Part shown: one piece after another, positions 1 through 9,835 of the stretch
Layout of the letters: each line of letters starts with the position of its first letter
Position numbering within the stretch: position 1 is the first letter of the stretch
Assembly: GCF_029277985.1 (NCBI RefSeq)
Contig: NZ_CP119546.1
Coordinates: forward strand, 3,968,001 to 4,032,000
Origin: Providencia stuartii
GTDB lineage: Bacteria > Pseudomonadota > Gammaproteobacteria > Enterobacterales > Enterobacteriaceae
Reading direction: 5' to 3'
DNA length: 64,000 bases
Made by a program: the position numbers and the translations under genes
The notes under the pieces: model-generated
Database searches by the model: none
What the model saw: only the letters and a program-made list of their open reading frames with translations
What the model was told of the DNA's origin: nothing

Positions 1-241
1 AGCTACCCCATAATTGCGCTCACTCAAATAAGTATTTAATGCATATCCCTTTGATTTATTTTGTCAGTCGTTTTCTTTTGACAGAATGGTGGAAAGGCGT
101 ATTTTCGATGATTTAAGCAACCTATATCGCAAAATATTTCATAAATTTTTATTTATAACGTGAATTTATCTTAAATTTACGTATATTACCAAACCGAAAT
201 CCAACGGAATAATCACGTTATACGAAAAAGGATATTTATCT
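1..241. other. Intergenic, upstream of CPBP gene
   Basis: No gene seen. The stretch is AT-rich and ends with an AAGGA ribosome-binding site (about 228-232) in front of the ATG at 242. The left neighbour lies outside the window. Confidence 0.5.
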
Positions 242-895
242 ATGAATCCGCCAAAGAGTCGCATCGCTCATTCACTCATTTGTCTCAGCGCATTTGTTGC
301 TTGGTATTTATCACCCTTTTTCGTTCTATTGATGCCAGATGCGAATAACTTGTTAACTTCCGCATATGCATTTCCATTTATTTCAATACTGTTGATGTTG
401 CCTTGCGCTTTAATTTGTTGGTCTTATTACCAAAAGAGATTCAACCTTATGCCTATTGGTAAAATTGACTGGCAAGCACTCATACTCCCCATCTTTGCGT
501 TAATCGGACTGATGTTTCTGAATGCACTATTCGGTGTTGAAGAGGAGTGGGTAAAAAGCGTCAGCCATATTAGTGGGTTGGTGTTTTTCCTTTATGTAAT
601 CGCCTTAATTATTGCGGCACCTATTGGTGAAGAAATTATATTTAGGGGCTTTTTACTCAATGCTGGCATGTGGTATGGCGCGAGAGGAAAATGGCTCGCT
701 ATCTTCGCTTCCTCATTTTTATTTTCCTCTGTGCACTCGCAATATACCTCGTTCAGTACCTTTATTATTCTCATGATAATGGGGGCTATTTTTTGTCACG
801 TTAGAATTCACACTCGCACACTCATTGCACCAATATTACTCCATGCGTTAAATAACACAGCGGCGGTATTATTCATGTCAACCATGTCATTTTAA
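242..895 (+). CDS. CPBP family intramembrane metalloprotease
   Basis: A 217-residue membrane protein with several hydrophobic segments. It carries the three motifs of the CPBP/Abi (CAAX protease and bacteriocin-processing) family: EE-x3-R at E130-E131-R135, F-x3-H ending at H165, and H-x3-N at H201-N205. These residues coordinate metal and form the active site in the family. Members cleave membrane-embedded substrates; in bacteria they are linked to bacteriocin self-immunity or regulated proteolysis, but the substrate here cannot be told. The next gene starts about 75 bases downstream on the same strand, so they may be co-transcribed. Confidence 0.85.
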   Translation: MNPPKSRIAHSLICLSAFVAWYLSPFFVLLMPDANNLLTSAYAFPFISILLMLPCALICWSYYQKRFNLMPIGKIDWQALILPIFALIGLMFLNALFGVEEEWVKSVSHISGLVFFLYVIALIIAAPIGEEIIFRGFLLNAGMWYGARGKWLAIFASSFLFSSVHSQYTSFSTFIILMIMGAIFCHVRIHTRTLIAPILLHALNNTAAVLFMSTMSF

Positions 896-969
896 TAGTG
901 GTAATTATGCACTGCTTCCGGTAAAGTTTGCCGCCTTTTCAATATGCAACGAAGGTCATTGGAGGCAAC

Positions 970-2322
970 ATGTTTATTGGCTTTGACTATGGAACATCAA
1001 ACTGCGCTGTCGCAATCATGGATAAAGGAACCCCCACTCTTTTACCTTTAGAAGGCGATAACGCTTATATTCCTTCAACCCTTTGTGCACCTACTCGAGA
1101 ATCTGTTTCTGAACATCTATTTCGCCATCTAAATATCACGCCATCGGATGCAATAGGTGAGCAAATTCTCAGACGTTCATTAGCTTATAACCGTGAAGAA
1201 GGTATTGAATTAGCGCCTGAAGATATTGTATTTGGTCAAGCAGCATTGGATTTATACCTTAAAGATCCTCGCGATGTTTATTATGTCAAATCCCCCAAAT
1301 CCTTTCTCGGTGCCTCCGGCCTACACGAAGTTCAGATCAGTTTCTTTGAAGACTTAGTGTGTGCGATGATGGCCAATATTAAATATAAAGCGGAACAACA
1401 CCTTCAGCAGAGGATCTCTGATACTGTTATTGGCCGCCCCATCAACTTTCATGGCCGAGGTGGTGAACTAGCCAACCAACAAGCAGAAGCTATTTTGGTA
1501 AAAGCGGCAAAACGAGCAGGCTTTAAAAATATCGCCTTCCAATTTGAGCCTGTTGCCGCAGGTCTAGAATATGAATCGACTTTACACCAAGATCAGACCG
1601 TATTAGTTGTCGATATTGGCGGTGGTACCACAGATTGCTCACTGATCAGAATGGGGCCAACTTATCGTCATAAAACAGATCGTACCGAGAGTTTATTAGC
1701 GCACAGCGGCCAGCGGATTGGCGGTAATGACCTTGATATCTATTTGGCGTTAAAGCAATTAATGGATCAGTTTGGTATGAGCAGCCAAACAGTGTCAGGG
1801 ATTAAAATGCCAATTTCTCAATTTTGGAACCCTATCGCGATCAATAACGTAGAAGCTCAAAAAGATTTTTATGCGAAACAAAATTTCGCCGCTCTCAATC
1901 GTTTAAGACAAGATGCACAAGAACCAGAAAAGTTAATTCGCCTCATCGAAGTTTATCATGACACTTTAGGCTATAGCCTCGTTCGCCGCGCTGAAGAAGC
2001 TAAAATAGCCTTATCTAACGATGAAAATTATTTGGCTCGCATTCCATTAACCAATGAAACGCTAGAAATTAATATTCATCGTGACCAAATGGTCGAATCT
2101 ATCGAATCACCAAAAAGTAAAATGATTGAATTGGTTAAAGAGGCGGTCAACCAAGGTGGAGTTCAGCCTGATGTTATCTTTATGACTGGAGGTTCAGCAC
2201 AATCACCAGTTTTAAGCCAAGCTATCCAGCAACAGCTCCCCAATATTCCGATTGTTCGCGGGAATGATTTTGGTTCCGTTACCGCAGGTCTTACTCGCTG
2301 GGCTGAAATCTGTTTTAAATAA
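970..2322 (+). CDS. yegD: Hsp70 family chaperone YegD
   Basis: A 450-residue actin-fold ATPase of the Hsp70 superfamily without a classical substrate-binding lid, matching the length of E. coli YegD. The N terminus has the phosphate-1 loop (FDYGTSNCAVA) and the middle has the phosphate-2 loop (VVDIGGGTTDCSL). The ATG at 970 is chosen because a strong GGAGG lies at 961-965 and the protein then begins MFIGFDYG as in the family; an in-frame TTG at 928 would add 14 residues without support. The biological client is unknown. Confidence 0.9.
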   Translation: MFIGFDYGTSNCAVAIMDKGTPTLLPLEGDNAYIPSTLCAPTRESVSEHLFRHLNITPSDAIGEQILRRSLAYNREEGIELAPEDIVFGQAALDLYLKDPRDVYYVKSPKSFLGASGLHEVQISFFEDLVCAMMANIKYKAEQHLQQRISDTVIGRPINFHGRGGELANQQAEAILVKAAKRAGFKNIAFQFEPVAAGLEYESTLHQDQTVLVVDIGGGTTDCSLIRMGPTYRHKTDRTESLLAHSGQRIGGNDLDIYLALKQLMDQFGMSSQTVSGIKMPISQFWNPIAINNVEAQKDFYAKQNFAALNRLRQDAQEPEKLIRLIEVYHDTLGYSLVRRAEEAKIALSNDENYLARIPLTNETLEINIHRDQMVESIESPKSKMIELVKEAVNQGGVQPDVIFMTGGSAQSPVLSQAIQQQLPNIPIVRGNDFGSVTAGLTRWAEICFK

Positions 2323-2454
2323 ACAGGTGACAATAGCATTTAGCCTGCTATCGACAGAATAATCCAGTTTGGTTACAGGGGATCATGATTAAATGAATCC
2401 CTTGGTTTTCTGATCAAAAAGTAGAAAAAAACCGATTCCAGAGGTTACCAATAG

Positions 2455-3062
2455 TAAAATGCCACCTCTAAAAAGGTGGCGTTACATTGATTCCCGATAA
2501 GGTAGCTGTATTCCTGATTAATCCTCTAGTAATGCCATTTGTTGCTCAAGTTATTGAGCAACTTTATCCTAATACCTTACATAACGCCTGATAATAACGC
2601 CATCACCCTCCAGCGTATCAACAAAATATCCACTAGCCCAAAATGGTGACTTCAGCGTTTTTTACGTATAGGGAGCAATCGATTATCACGTCTTATTGCA
2701 CTACATCCTTTCAGGACTCCCATTTGGGTTGAAATTAATAACTGAAGAGGGATCATGGCAACAAAATGGACATGCTCTGGCTGAACATTTAGCTCTAGCA
2801 CTTCACTGCCCTTCATATTGCAGAGAATATAAATTGTTCTATCAGGCTCTTTCCCGACGTTACTTTCAATATCTTATAACGATATTTAGGCGTTCGAACT
2901 CGATGATATGTGCAACGCCAATACCATATGATGACCGCGGTATAAACCCCTGTGATTTCCTCTTTACTTGTGGTGAATAAGAGGATGTTTTTAGCATGGA
3001 TTACCTTTCGGCTATCGTCTCACAAATTCAACCCTCCTAAAAAGGGGGCTTAAGACTGACCA
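2455..3062 (-). mobile_element. Degenerate IS200/IS605-type element with tnpA pseudogene
   Basis: Read on the minus strand with several frame changes and stops, 2530-2990 gives recognisable fragments of a small Y1 (HUH) transposase: YWRCTYHRVRTPKYRYKIL near the N terminus, ELNVQPEHVHFV in the middle (the HUH-type histidine pair; position HVH), then MGVLKGCSAIR, FWASGYFVDT and VIIRRYVRYQDK towards the C terminus. This matches the TnpA order of the ISEc46-like branch. Short hairpins flank it: GCCACCT/AGGTGGC at about 2461-2480 and CCCTCC/GGGGG near 3031-3048, as expected for the palindromic ends of these elements. No tnpB is present. A shorter relative lies at about 27312-27632. Confidence 0.8.
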
Positions 3063-3228
3063 TTAAAATGCGTGTGCTAACACGGTATTCAGACTGCTGC
3101 CAAACCTATTATGTTTGGCTGCAAGTCGAATAGGTTTTGAAAATAAACGAAGAAAATCAATTTATAGATTTTCAGCTGATAACACACAGTGGGAAAACCA
3201 CGCTTTTATCCCGCGTTGTCAACAACCT

Positions 3229-3254
3229 CAATGCCGTGTGCTAGCACGGCATTG
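3229..3254 (-). terminator. Hairpin downstream of the acyltransferase gene
   Basis: A 10-bp stem (CAATGCCGTG / CACGGCATTG) with a 6-base loop sits 25 bases past the stop of the minus-strand acyltransferase gene. There is no long U-run in that direction. A degenerate copy of the same hairpin (core GTGTGCTAACACGG) is at about 3066-3091. Confidence 0.4.
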
Positions 3255-3278
3255 TTTCTCAAAGCACGATTTCATTTG

Positions 3279-4982
3279 CTATACCTGATGTACTGCGACA
3301 TAGCGTTGGTAGCGCGTAGGTTTGAGTTTCGTCAAATCCACTAACACCAACCCATCAATACAATTGTTAAAGGCGGGGTCAGTGCCAAAATCAATAAACT
3401 GTACCCCACCTGGCTCACAGAGTTCAGTGTATTGCTTGTATAAAGTCGGTATAGAACAACCAATATTATTCAAAAGGCTCTTCAGTTTAATTAAATCTTC
3501 TTGATAATTATCCCCTGAAAATTGCGCTAATACCTGTGGCAGTGATGCAGGGTATGGTCGACGAGACTGTGCTATTACATGTTCGGGCGAAAAATAAAGC
3601 CGATAAAAAGCAATTAATAAGTCTCTCGCCGCAATAGGCATCGCACCAGATATTGATACGGGACCAAATAAATAACGATATTGAGGATATTTAGCAAGAT
3701 AAGCCCCGATTCCCAACCAAAGGTAATCAAGTCCCCGCTTTCCCCAATATGCCGGTTGAATAAAGCTACGGCCTAATTCTATGCCTTGCGCAAGGATGGG
3801 AAGCATTTCTTTATCATAATGAAATAACGTATGGCTATAGATGCTTTCAATTCCTTTTTTTGCCAATTGTTCAGCAGTAGGAATAAAACGATAAGCGCCA
3901 ACAATTTCTAATTCATTTTCATCCCATAACACCAAATGATAATAATCATCGTCATAAGTATCTAAGTCTCGCCGCCTTCCCGAACCTTCACCGACTGCCC
4001 GAAAAGCAATTTCTCGTAATCGACCCAGTTCACGTAAAATTGGGGTTCTCTCTTCATCTTTTCGACGATAAAGAAAAATAGCCTTGCCGTCTGGAGCTGT
4101 ACCTAATCGTTCGCATGCGCTTAATGCCTTTTTTAATTCAAGGCGATCTTCAGGTAAAGCAATCGCGGACTCACTAATAAATAACCCTTCTTTTCCTTGC
4201 CCTAGAAGATAAGTATGGCGACGAAAACGCTCAGCAAGATCATGCGCTCGCGTATGCCCATCATGCCAATGAGTAAAGGGAATACGACCACCAATGCGAA
4301 TTTTTATTCGTCCGCCCCGTTGCTTAAACATTTCACGCACTAATAATAGGGTAGATAAAGGACGATAAATAAATGAGGTCAAATAAAATAGATGGCTATT
4401 TCGCCCACTAACATGAATAGGCACGATTGGGGCTCGCGCTTTAGCAGCTAAGCGCAAAAAGCCAGTATGCCAATGACCATCACGAATACCTTTAGCGCTC
4501 AATCGAGAAACTTCACCCGCAGGAAATAAGATCAAAGCCCCCTGTTTATCTAGATGCTGCTGCATCGCTTCAATTTGTTTTCTGCTCGTACGGTTCCCCA
4601 TATTATCGACAGGAACAAATAAACTACTTAGTGGCTCAATATAATTTAAAAGTTGGTTTGCAACGATTTTAACATCTGGTCGAATGGTTGCTACGGTTCG
4701 CAAGATGGCTAAACCATCTAACGAACCTATCGGATGATTTGCCACTAACACAACAGGGCCTTGAGAAGGGATATTTTCTAGGTCGCCATCAACTAATTCA
4801 CAACTAATATTAAAATGCTCAACTATTTGCTCAACGAGATCTATTCCTTTTAAATGCGGGTAGTCTTCTGCAAACTGTTTAAATTCTTTTTCCAGTAAAA
4901 GTATTTTCAGTAAATTACGTTGCCAAGCGGGAGGGGATCGCTCAGGAAATATATCTTGCAACAAAGCATCCAAACTAAACAT
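3279..4982 (-). CDS. Bifunctional acyltransferase, OlsF-like (PlsC-type + GNAT-type)
   Basis: A 567-residue fusion. Residues ~60-270 form a glycerolipid O-acyltransferase domain with NHPIGSLDG (82-90) and FPAGEVSR (153-160). Residues ~290-560 form an OlsB-like N-acyltransferase domain, with REIAFRAVGEGSGRRRDLD followed by Y-D-D-D-Y. In ornithine-lipid synthesis the GNAT-like part makes lyso-ornithine lipid from ornithine and 3-hydroxyacyl-ACP, and the PlsC-like part adds the second acyl chain. This order (O-acyltransferase first) is that of OlsF described from Serratia. It would act at the inner membrane face. It stands alone and its start ATG is at 4982. Function is inferred from domain architecture; hemolysin-like acyltransferase is an older label for the same family. 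Confidence 0.8.
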   Translation of the reverse strand: MFSLDALLQDIFPERSPPAWQRNLLKILLLEKEFKQFAEDYPHLKGIDLVEQIVEHFNISCELVDGDLENIPSQGPVVLVANHPIGSLDGLAILRTVATIRPDVKIVANQLLNYIEPLSSLFVPVDNMGNRTSRKQIEAMQQHLDKQGALILFPAGEVSRLSAKGIRDGHWHTGFLRLAAKARAPIVPIHVSGRNSHLFYLTSFIYRPLSTLLLVREMFKQRGGRIKIRIGGRIPFTHWHDGHTRAHDLAERFRRHTYLLGQGKEGLFISESAIALPEDRLELKKALSACERLGTAPDGKAIFLYRRKDEERTPILRELGRLREIAFRAVGEGSGRRRDLDTYDDDYYHLVLWDENELEIVGAYRFIPTAEQLAKKGIESIYSHTLFHYDKEMLPILAQGIELGRSFIQPAYWGKRGLDYLWLGIGAYLAKYPQYRYLFGPVSISGAMPIAARDLLIAFYRLYFSPEHVIAQSRRPYPASLPQVLAQFSGDNYQEDLIKLKSLLNNIGCSIPTLYKQYTELCEPGGVQFIDFGTDPAFNNCIDGLVLVDLTKLKPTRYQRYVAVHQV

Positions 4983-5396
4983 AATATTGTCTCCTAGTTT
5001 AGTTATTGCAAATCTAAGCTAGAATAATGACAGTCACGTGTCAAACTCATGACAGAAAAATTAATTAATCACTATTTGATTAATTAGCTATATTCTTTAT
5101 TAATATAGCATAAAAACCCAATATCATCAGTGTGACACCGCGAATAATGTTATTCTCTCCAATCGCTCCAAATATGAACATCACAACACACTTTAATAAT
5201 AAAGAATATAAAAGCACGGAGATTTATTATAGATAGCGATAATCAGATTAAGGGTATGTGAGACTTTACCTCTTTCATTTCCGTTGTTTTTTAGTAAAAA
5301 ACTTTATTATTTAGAATTAATAAAGATAAAAAAACAATCTTCATTCACGCTGTTCATTTTATAAAAAAGAACAGCGTTACCAACTAAGATAAAAGA
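4983..5396. other. Intergenic region with one terminator-like hairpin
   Basis: No gene seen. A hairpin with a 9-bp stem (ACGCTGTTC 5347-5355 / GAACAGCGT 5369-5377) lies 20 bases past the stop of the minus-strand ves gene and is the likely ves terminator. The rest is AT-rich and probably holds the promoter of the acyltransferase gene. Confidence 0.5.
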
Positions 5397-5987
5397 TTAT
5401 GACTTAGAGAATAACTCAATAAGACAAAAGTCATATTCTGATAGAGATGCTGCAATATACGCTAATGAATTCCCTTCATTTTCCACCAACAATGTTTCAA
5501 ATGCATTCAAAGCATAAGACTTGCCATCGACAGTGACATTAAGTTGGTCTGCGATATTAAATATCAATACTCGCTCGGCATCACTAATCCATGGAACAGG
5601 ACTTTGCTGTGTATGGAACCAATGAAGGCGAGCCGCATATTTTTCTGGATTATAGATAAGGTTAAAATCACGAATGGCCTCATCTAACAATTCAGCATAA
5701 ACATCACTTTCTCCATGAAATGCAAAAAATTGTTTTTGCCGCAATGTTACCGCTGCTTTTTGGTCAATATGTAGAGCCAGCCCCGAACCACCATCAAGTA
5801 CACCAATGATCCGTTTTCTATTTGGAAAATGGGAGAAAGCGCCTGCTGTTTTAACATCTGCAATAGAAACGCGCCAATCAAAATCAGTCAACCCAACACC
5901 GTGACTACGCGCAATTTCTAAAGTAAAACCCTGCCCATTTTTCCACGGCATCTTTTGATAGTTTTCAGCTGATAATACTCGGGTCAT
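5397..5987 (-). CDS. ves: HutD/Ves family cupin protein
   Basis: A 196-residue protein starting MTRVLSAENYQKMPWKNG; the PWKNG-GFTLEIA N terminus, the W-R-VSIA-V--AG-FS-FP segment and the RII-VL-G-G motif are typical of the HutD/Ves family of cupin-fold proteins. In E. coli Ves is a cold and stress related protein; HutD is associated with histidine-use operons in other bacteria. No hut genes are nearby, so the Ves label is preferred. Biochemical activity is not established. Confidence 0.8.
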   Translation of the reverse strand: MTRVLSAENYQKMPWKNGQGFTLEIARSHGVGLTDFDWRVSIADVKTAGAFSHFPNRKRIIGVLDGGSGLALHIDQKAAVTLRQKQFFAFHGESDVYAELLDEAIRDFNLIYNPEKYAARLHWFHTQQSPVPWISDAERVLIFNIADQLNVTVDGKSYALNAFETLLVENEGNSLAYIAASLSEYDFCLIELFSKS

Positions 5988-6435
5988 GGATCCATTAGCC
6001 TTTAAGTTAGTGGTTTTGTTGTAAGGATTTAAACATATACTAAAAAATAGCTAAATTATACTGAACTCGTTTTAGTCGTTCATTACACGATGAATGCTTA
6101 AGTGAGCAAACCGATAATTTTTTACTTAAATTAGATAGATGGCATAGTGATAACTATAAAATCATCCACCACTCAAGCGTTAAACCACCCCGTTTTCTAA
6201 GATATTCTGCAAAAAATTAAGGGGGCACTATGTGAATCTATTTTAATGATTAAAAACCAAGCAGCAATACGCGTTGAATTAATTTATCTAAAAACTTTTC
6301 TTGGATACTTAAAAAAATAATACAATCAGTTAATTTTACTAGTAAGATTAACTGATTGTATTAGAATCAAATAACTAAAAATAAAAGTAAAAATTTAAAT
6401 AATCAGTCGTATCACATAGTAAAGGAAACATCACA
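5988..6435. other. Intergenic region upstream of mcrB
   Basis: About 450 AT-rich bases between divergently transcribed genes. Apart from the long palindrome at 6319-6362 no gene or RNA was recognised. AAAGGA at 6420-6425 is the ribosome-binding site for mcrB. Confidence 0.5.
6319..6362. repeat. Near-perfect 44-bp palindrome upstream of mcrB
   Basis: Left arm 6319-6340, right arm 6341-6362, 22 bp each with one mismatch and no loop; the outer 16 bp (6319-6334 against 6347-6362) are perfect. It ends 73 bases before the mcrB start. It could be an operator, a cruciform-forming site or a terminator isolating mcrBC, but it lacks a T-run. Confidence 0.7.
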
Positions 6436-8475
6436 ATGGCTCTTGTGGATAATGTTGAGGCGGGTAAGCTGACTCTAAGTGAATTGATTAACACTTTGGC
6501 AAAAGATAAAAACTATTCTCTGTCAAAGTGGAATAAACGATACCGAGAATTAACAGCACAGCTACAGAAAACGTCAACATTCTTGATGCCTGAAACCGAT
6601 GATTTGCTAAAACGACTATGGTATGAACGTAGTAATGGTATTGCGAGTATTAAACAAGGTGTTCCATCTTTAGTTGAATACGAACAGAATCTCCCACTAC
6701 TTAGAGAGCTCACTGAGCGCATTCGTCAGCAGCCAGATGAAGCAACCTACCAATACGTCAACGATGCTCTGCAAGAGGCCAAAAAAAATGGGCAATTTAA
6801 GCGTATGTACTGGAGCTTAAAAAATCGTGTATTTGCCGCCTTTTCACCCGAAATCTGCACCAGCACAGTGGACGAAAATGCGTTTTCTAAAACAGCAGAT
6901 TTCCTTAATAAGCAATTTCACCTCGGTTTGGTACTGAAGGGAAATTGGTTACAAAAAAACCACGAGTTGAAGCAAGCTATCCACGCACAATCTCCCAATA
7001 TAGATCCTTATTACGTGAATATGGCTACTTGGCATCTCTATGAGTTGCTCCGTGAACGTGATAATCAACAAAAAAAGAAAACGGTACCTACCCCCCGATT
7101 AACCGCCAGTCATGAACCCAACACCACTAAAACCCTTTCACATCAACCAACTAACGTGATCTACTTTGGCCCACCAGGCACAGGTAAGACTTACACATTG
7201 CAGCAAAAAATGAAAGAGTACACCTCTCATGCTATACCAGCCGACCGCGATGCTTGGCTGGATTCTCGCCTTGAGCCATTAAACTGGATGCAGGTAATAA
7301 CGTTAGTGTTGCTTGATCTTAATAAACGCGCAAAAGTGCGCCAACTTATTGAACATACATGGTTTCAGCGTAAAGCATTATTAAATGACCGTAATAGCAA
7401 TTTATCAAATACAGCTTGGGCTACTTTGCAAGCCTATACCGTTCCCGAATCATTAACCGTTGATTATAAGAATCGGCGTGAACCTGCGATATTTAATAAA
7501 ACAGATAATAGCGAGTGGCTGCTAATTGATGCACAGCTCGAACAAGTAGAGGATTTGCTCTCACTTTACACCGAGCTTAAACATGGCCCTAAACCTGAGG
7601 AAGCCATCCAACGTTTTGCTGTGGTTACTTTTCATCAATCTTACGGCTACGAAGAGTTTATTGAGGGTATCCGCCCTCGCTCTGACGAAAATGGCAATAT
7701 CTCTTACCCTATTGAGCCGGGTATCTTTATGCGCCTATGTCAACGCGCCAATGCCGACCCAGCGCATCGCTATGCTATTTTCATTGATGAAATCAATCGC
7801 GGCAATATTTCCAAAATTTTTGGTGAACTGATCTCACTCATTGAAGTGGACAAACGGGCTGGCATGCCCAATGCCATGAGCCTGCAACTGTCTTATAGCC
7901 GTGCTCATTTCAGTGTTCCCGCCAATGTTGATATTATTGGAGCCATGAATACCGCAGATCGTTCTTTAGCTATGATGGACACGGCTTTACGCCGCCGCTT
8001 TGACTTTATTGAAATGATGCCTGATCTATCTTTATTAAGTGATATAAAAGTTAAAGGTATTGAACTTGAGCCTTTGCTAGAAAGACTTAACAGCCGTATC
8101 GAAGCACTTTATGATAGAGAACACACATTAGGACATGCATTCTTTATACCCGTAAAAAAAGCACTCGATACTCACGATGAAGATTCCGCATTTGAACAAT
8201 TAAAGTGGGTATTTCAGAATAAAATTATCCCTCTCTTGCAGGAATATTTCTTCGATGACTGGAGCAAGATTAGATTAGTACTTGCTGATAATCAAAAATC
8301 TGAGGAGCATTTACAATTCGTCATTGAAAAAAATAACGATTTAGATACGCTTTTTGGTAGCGATCATCCATTAGGAAGCCATATTCAGCAATTAACAACA
8401 TATGAATTAGAGGCATTTGATCAGGAAATTTGGGATACCCCACAAGCCTATAAAGCAATTTATCAACCACAATAA
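6436..8475 (+). CDS. mcrB: McrB-like AAA+ GTPase of a type IV restriction system
   Basis: A 679-residue protein. The C-terminal half is a McrB-type AAA+ motor: Walker A GPPGTGKT (about residues 244-251), VVTFHQSYGYEEFIEGIRP, Walker B IFIDEINRGN, and MNTADRS, the NTAD motif that gives McrB its GTP preference, followed by the arginine-rich DTALRRRFDF. The N-terminal ~230 residues are a family-variable DNA-recognition region that I cannot assign. In McrBC, McrB recognises modified DNA and translocates using GTP while McrC supplies the nuclease. mcrC starts 29 bases downstream, forming an operon. Confidence 0.88.
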   Translation: MALVDNVEAGKLTLSELINTLAKDKNYSLSKWNKRYRELTAQLQKTSTFLMPETDDLLKRLWYERSNGIASIKQGVPSLVEYEQNLPLLRELTERIRQQPDEATYQYVNDALQEAKKNGQFKRMYWSLKNRVFAAFSPEICTSTVDENAFSKTADFLNKQFHLGLVLKGNWLQKNHELKQAIHAQSPNIDPYYVNMATWHLYELLRERDNQQKKKTVPTPRLTASHEPNTTKTLSHQPTNVIYFGPPGTGKTYTLQQKMKEYTSHAIPADRDAWLDSRLEPLNWMQVITLVLLDLNKRAKVRQLIEHTWFQRKALLNDRNSNLSNTAWATLQAYTVPESLTVDYKNRREPAIFNKTDNSEWLLIDAQLEQVEDLLSLYTELKHGPKPEEAIQRFAVVTFHQSYGYEEFIEGIRPRSDENGNISYPIEPGIFMRLCQRANADPAHRYAIFIDEINRGNISKIFGELISLIEVDKRAGMPNAMSLQLSYSRAHFSVPANVDIIGAMNTADRSLAMMDTALRRRFDFIEMMPDLSLLSDIKVKGIELEPLLERLNSRIEALYDREHTLGHAFFIPVKKALDTHDEDSAFEQLKWVFQNKIIPLLQEYFFDDWSKIRLVLADNQKSEEHLQFVIEKNNDLDTLFGSDHPLGSHIQQLTTYELEAFDQEIWDTPQAYKAIYQPQ

Positions 8476-8504
8476 TCCCCTTTTTATAAGTAGGCTAGAA
8501 ATAT

Positions 8505-9797
8505 ATGGATGAAGTCATTTCTATTTTCGAGTATGACCTTTTAGGAAGAGAAAAATCATCGCCTACTGGCGTGAGAATACTTCATCCAGAACTCTTTGAT
8601 TATTTAGAGCAACTGAGTTTAGCAACTCCTCAAGGAAGCAAATTATTCAAATTGACTTCACGCTCAGGTTTTAAATTACTTCAGGTACAAAACTACGCTG
8701 GAGTCTTATATACACCTCATGGCACACAGCTTGAGATATTACCTAAAATTGGTAAAAACCTCACGAGTAAGAGTGCACGAGAAGTCTTTCTTACAATGTT
8801 AAGCCATCTTCCTAACTTTCGACATCTTCGAACACAACAGACAACGCTACAAACTCAACATACACCGCTGCTTGAAATTTTTATCCACCAATTTTTGTAT
8901 AGCGTTAGCCTATTAATTAAACAAGGTTTACGTTCAAATTATGTAAGTGAGCAAAATAACTCGTCATATATAAAAGGAAAGTTAATTCTTTCAGAACAAT
9001 TACGACATAACATAGTGAATCGTCATAGATTTTGTATTGAGTATGATGAATACATGCCTGATTGTGCAGCCAATCGGCTTTTACACTCCGCACTAAATGC
9101 GTTGGTTAGTTTAAAATTATCATCAGAGAATCAACGCTGGCTTTACGAATTACGCTTTGCTTTTGACGGTATTCCACTGAGTCGTGATATTGAAAGCGAT
9201 ATAAATAGCCTACGCTTGGAACGCGGCATGGCTCATTATCATGAACCACTCATTTGGGCACAATTAATTCTCAGGGGAATGAGCCCAACCTCTTTACAAG
9301 GAAATGTTAAAGCAATATCACTTTTATTTCCTATGGAAGCAATATTCGAGGCTTTTGTTGCACAAACCATCCACAATGAATTGCCTCCGGAATTTAAAAT
9401 TGCAGCACAAGTAAGCAGTTATTCCTTAGTAACACATGGCAATAATAACTGTTTTAAACTTCGCCCAGACCTGCTAATTCAATCACGCCAGCCTGTTAAA
9501 GCTAAAATAGTGATGGACACTAAATGGAAGTTAATAAATTGCAAACAAAGAAAAAAATCACTATATGGGCTATCACAATCGGACTTCTACCAAATGTTTG
9601 CCTATGGACAGAAATATCTTAATGGAGAAGGTGAGATGTATTTAATCTATCCAGCACATGATGATTTTAGTCAACCAATACAACAACATTTTGCTTTTTC
9701 AGATACCTTGAGATTATGGGTTGTACCATATCAGATTACAGAAAAAGCAGGCCAAAGAATGATGTGGCCAGATAAGAGCTGTAATCTGATTAAATAA
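8505..9797 (+). CDS. mcrC: McrC-like nuclease subunit
   Basis: A 430-residue partner of the preceding McrB. The N-terminal region (YAGVLYTPHGTQLEILPKIG) and the central IKGKLILSEQLRHN are typical of McrC. The C-terminal PD-(D/E)XK nuclease part is seen as LRPDLLIQ (D) followed by VMDTKWK (D-x-K), then SDFYQMFAYGQKY as in the family. McrC stimulates McrB GTPase and cleaves DNA between recognition elements. The ATG at 8505 follows the mcrB stop at 8475. Together the genes form a complete-looking modification-dependent restriction system. Confidence 0.87.
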   Translation: MDEVISIFEYDLLGREKSSPTGVRILHPELFDYLEQLSLATPQGSKLFKLTSRSGFKLLQVQNYAGVLYTPHGTQLEILPKIGKNLTSKSAREVFLTMLSHLPNFRHLRTQQTTLQTQHTPLLEIFIHQFLYSVSLLIKQGLRSNYVSEQNNSSYIKGKLILSEQLRHNIVNRHRFCIEYDEYMPDCAANRLLHSALNALVSLKLSSENQRWLYELRFAFDGIPLSRDIESDINSLRLERGMAHYHEPLIWAQLILRGMSPTSLQGNVKAISLLFPMEAIFEAFVAQTIHNELPPEFKIAAQVSSYSLVTHGNNNCFKLRPDLLIQSRQPVKAKIVMDTKWKLINCKQRKKSLYGLSQSDFYQMFAYGQKYLNGEGEMYLIYPAHDDFSQPIQQHFAFSDTLRLWVVPYQITEKAGQRMMWPDKSCNLIK

Positions 9798-9800
9798 ACT

Positions 9801-9835
9801 TAATCTATTTCAATATAGATAGATTATTATTTTTT
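9801..9835 (+). terminator. Terminator after mcrC
   Basis: An 8-bp AT-rich stem (TAATCTAT 9801-9808 / ATAGATTA 9819-9826) followed by TTATTTTTTC, directly past the mcrC stop. Confidence 0.5.

Noticed and set aside
2696..2980. 94-codon plus-strand frame within the IS200 relic
   Set aside because: It is antisense to recognisable TnpA fragments on the minus strand and has no family resemblance of its own.
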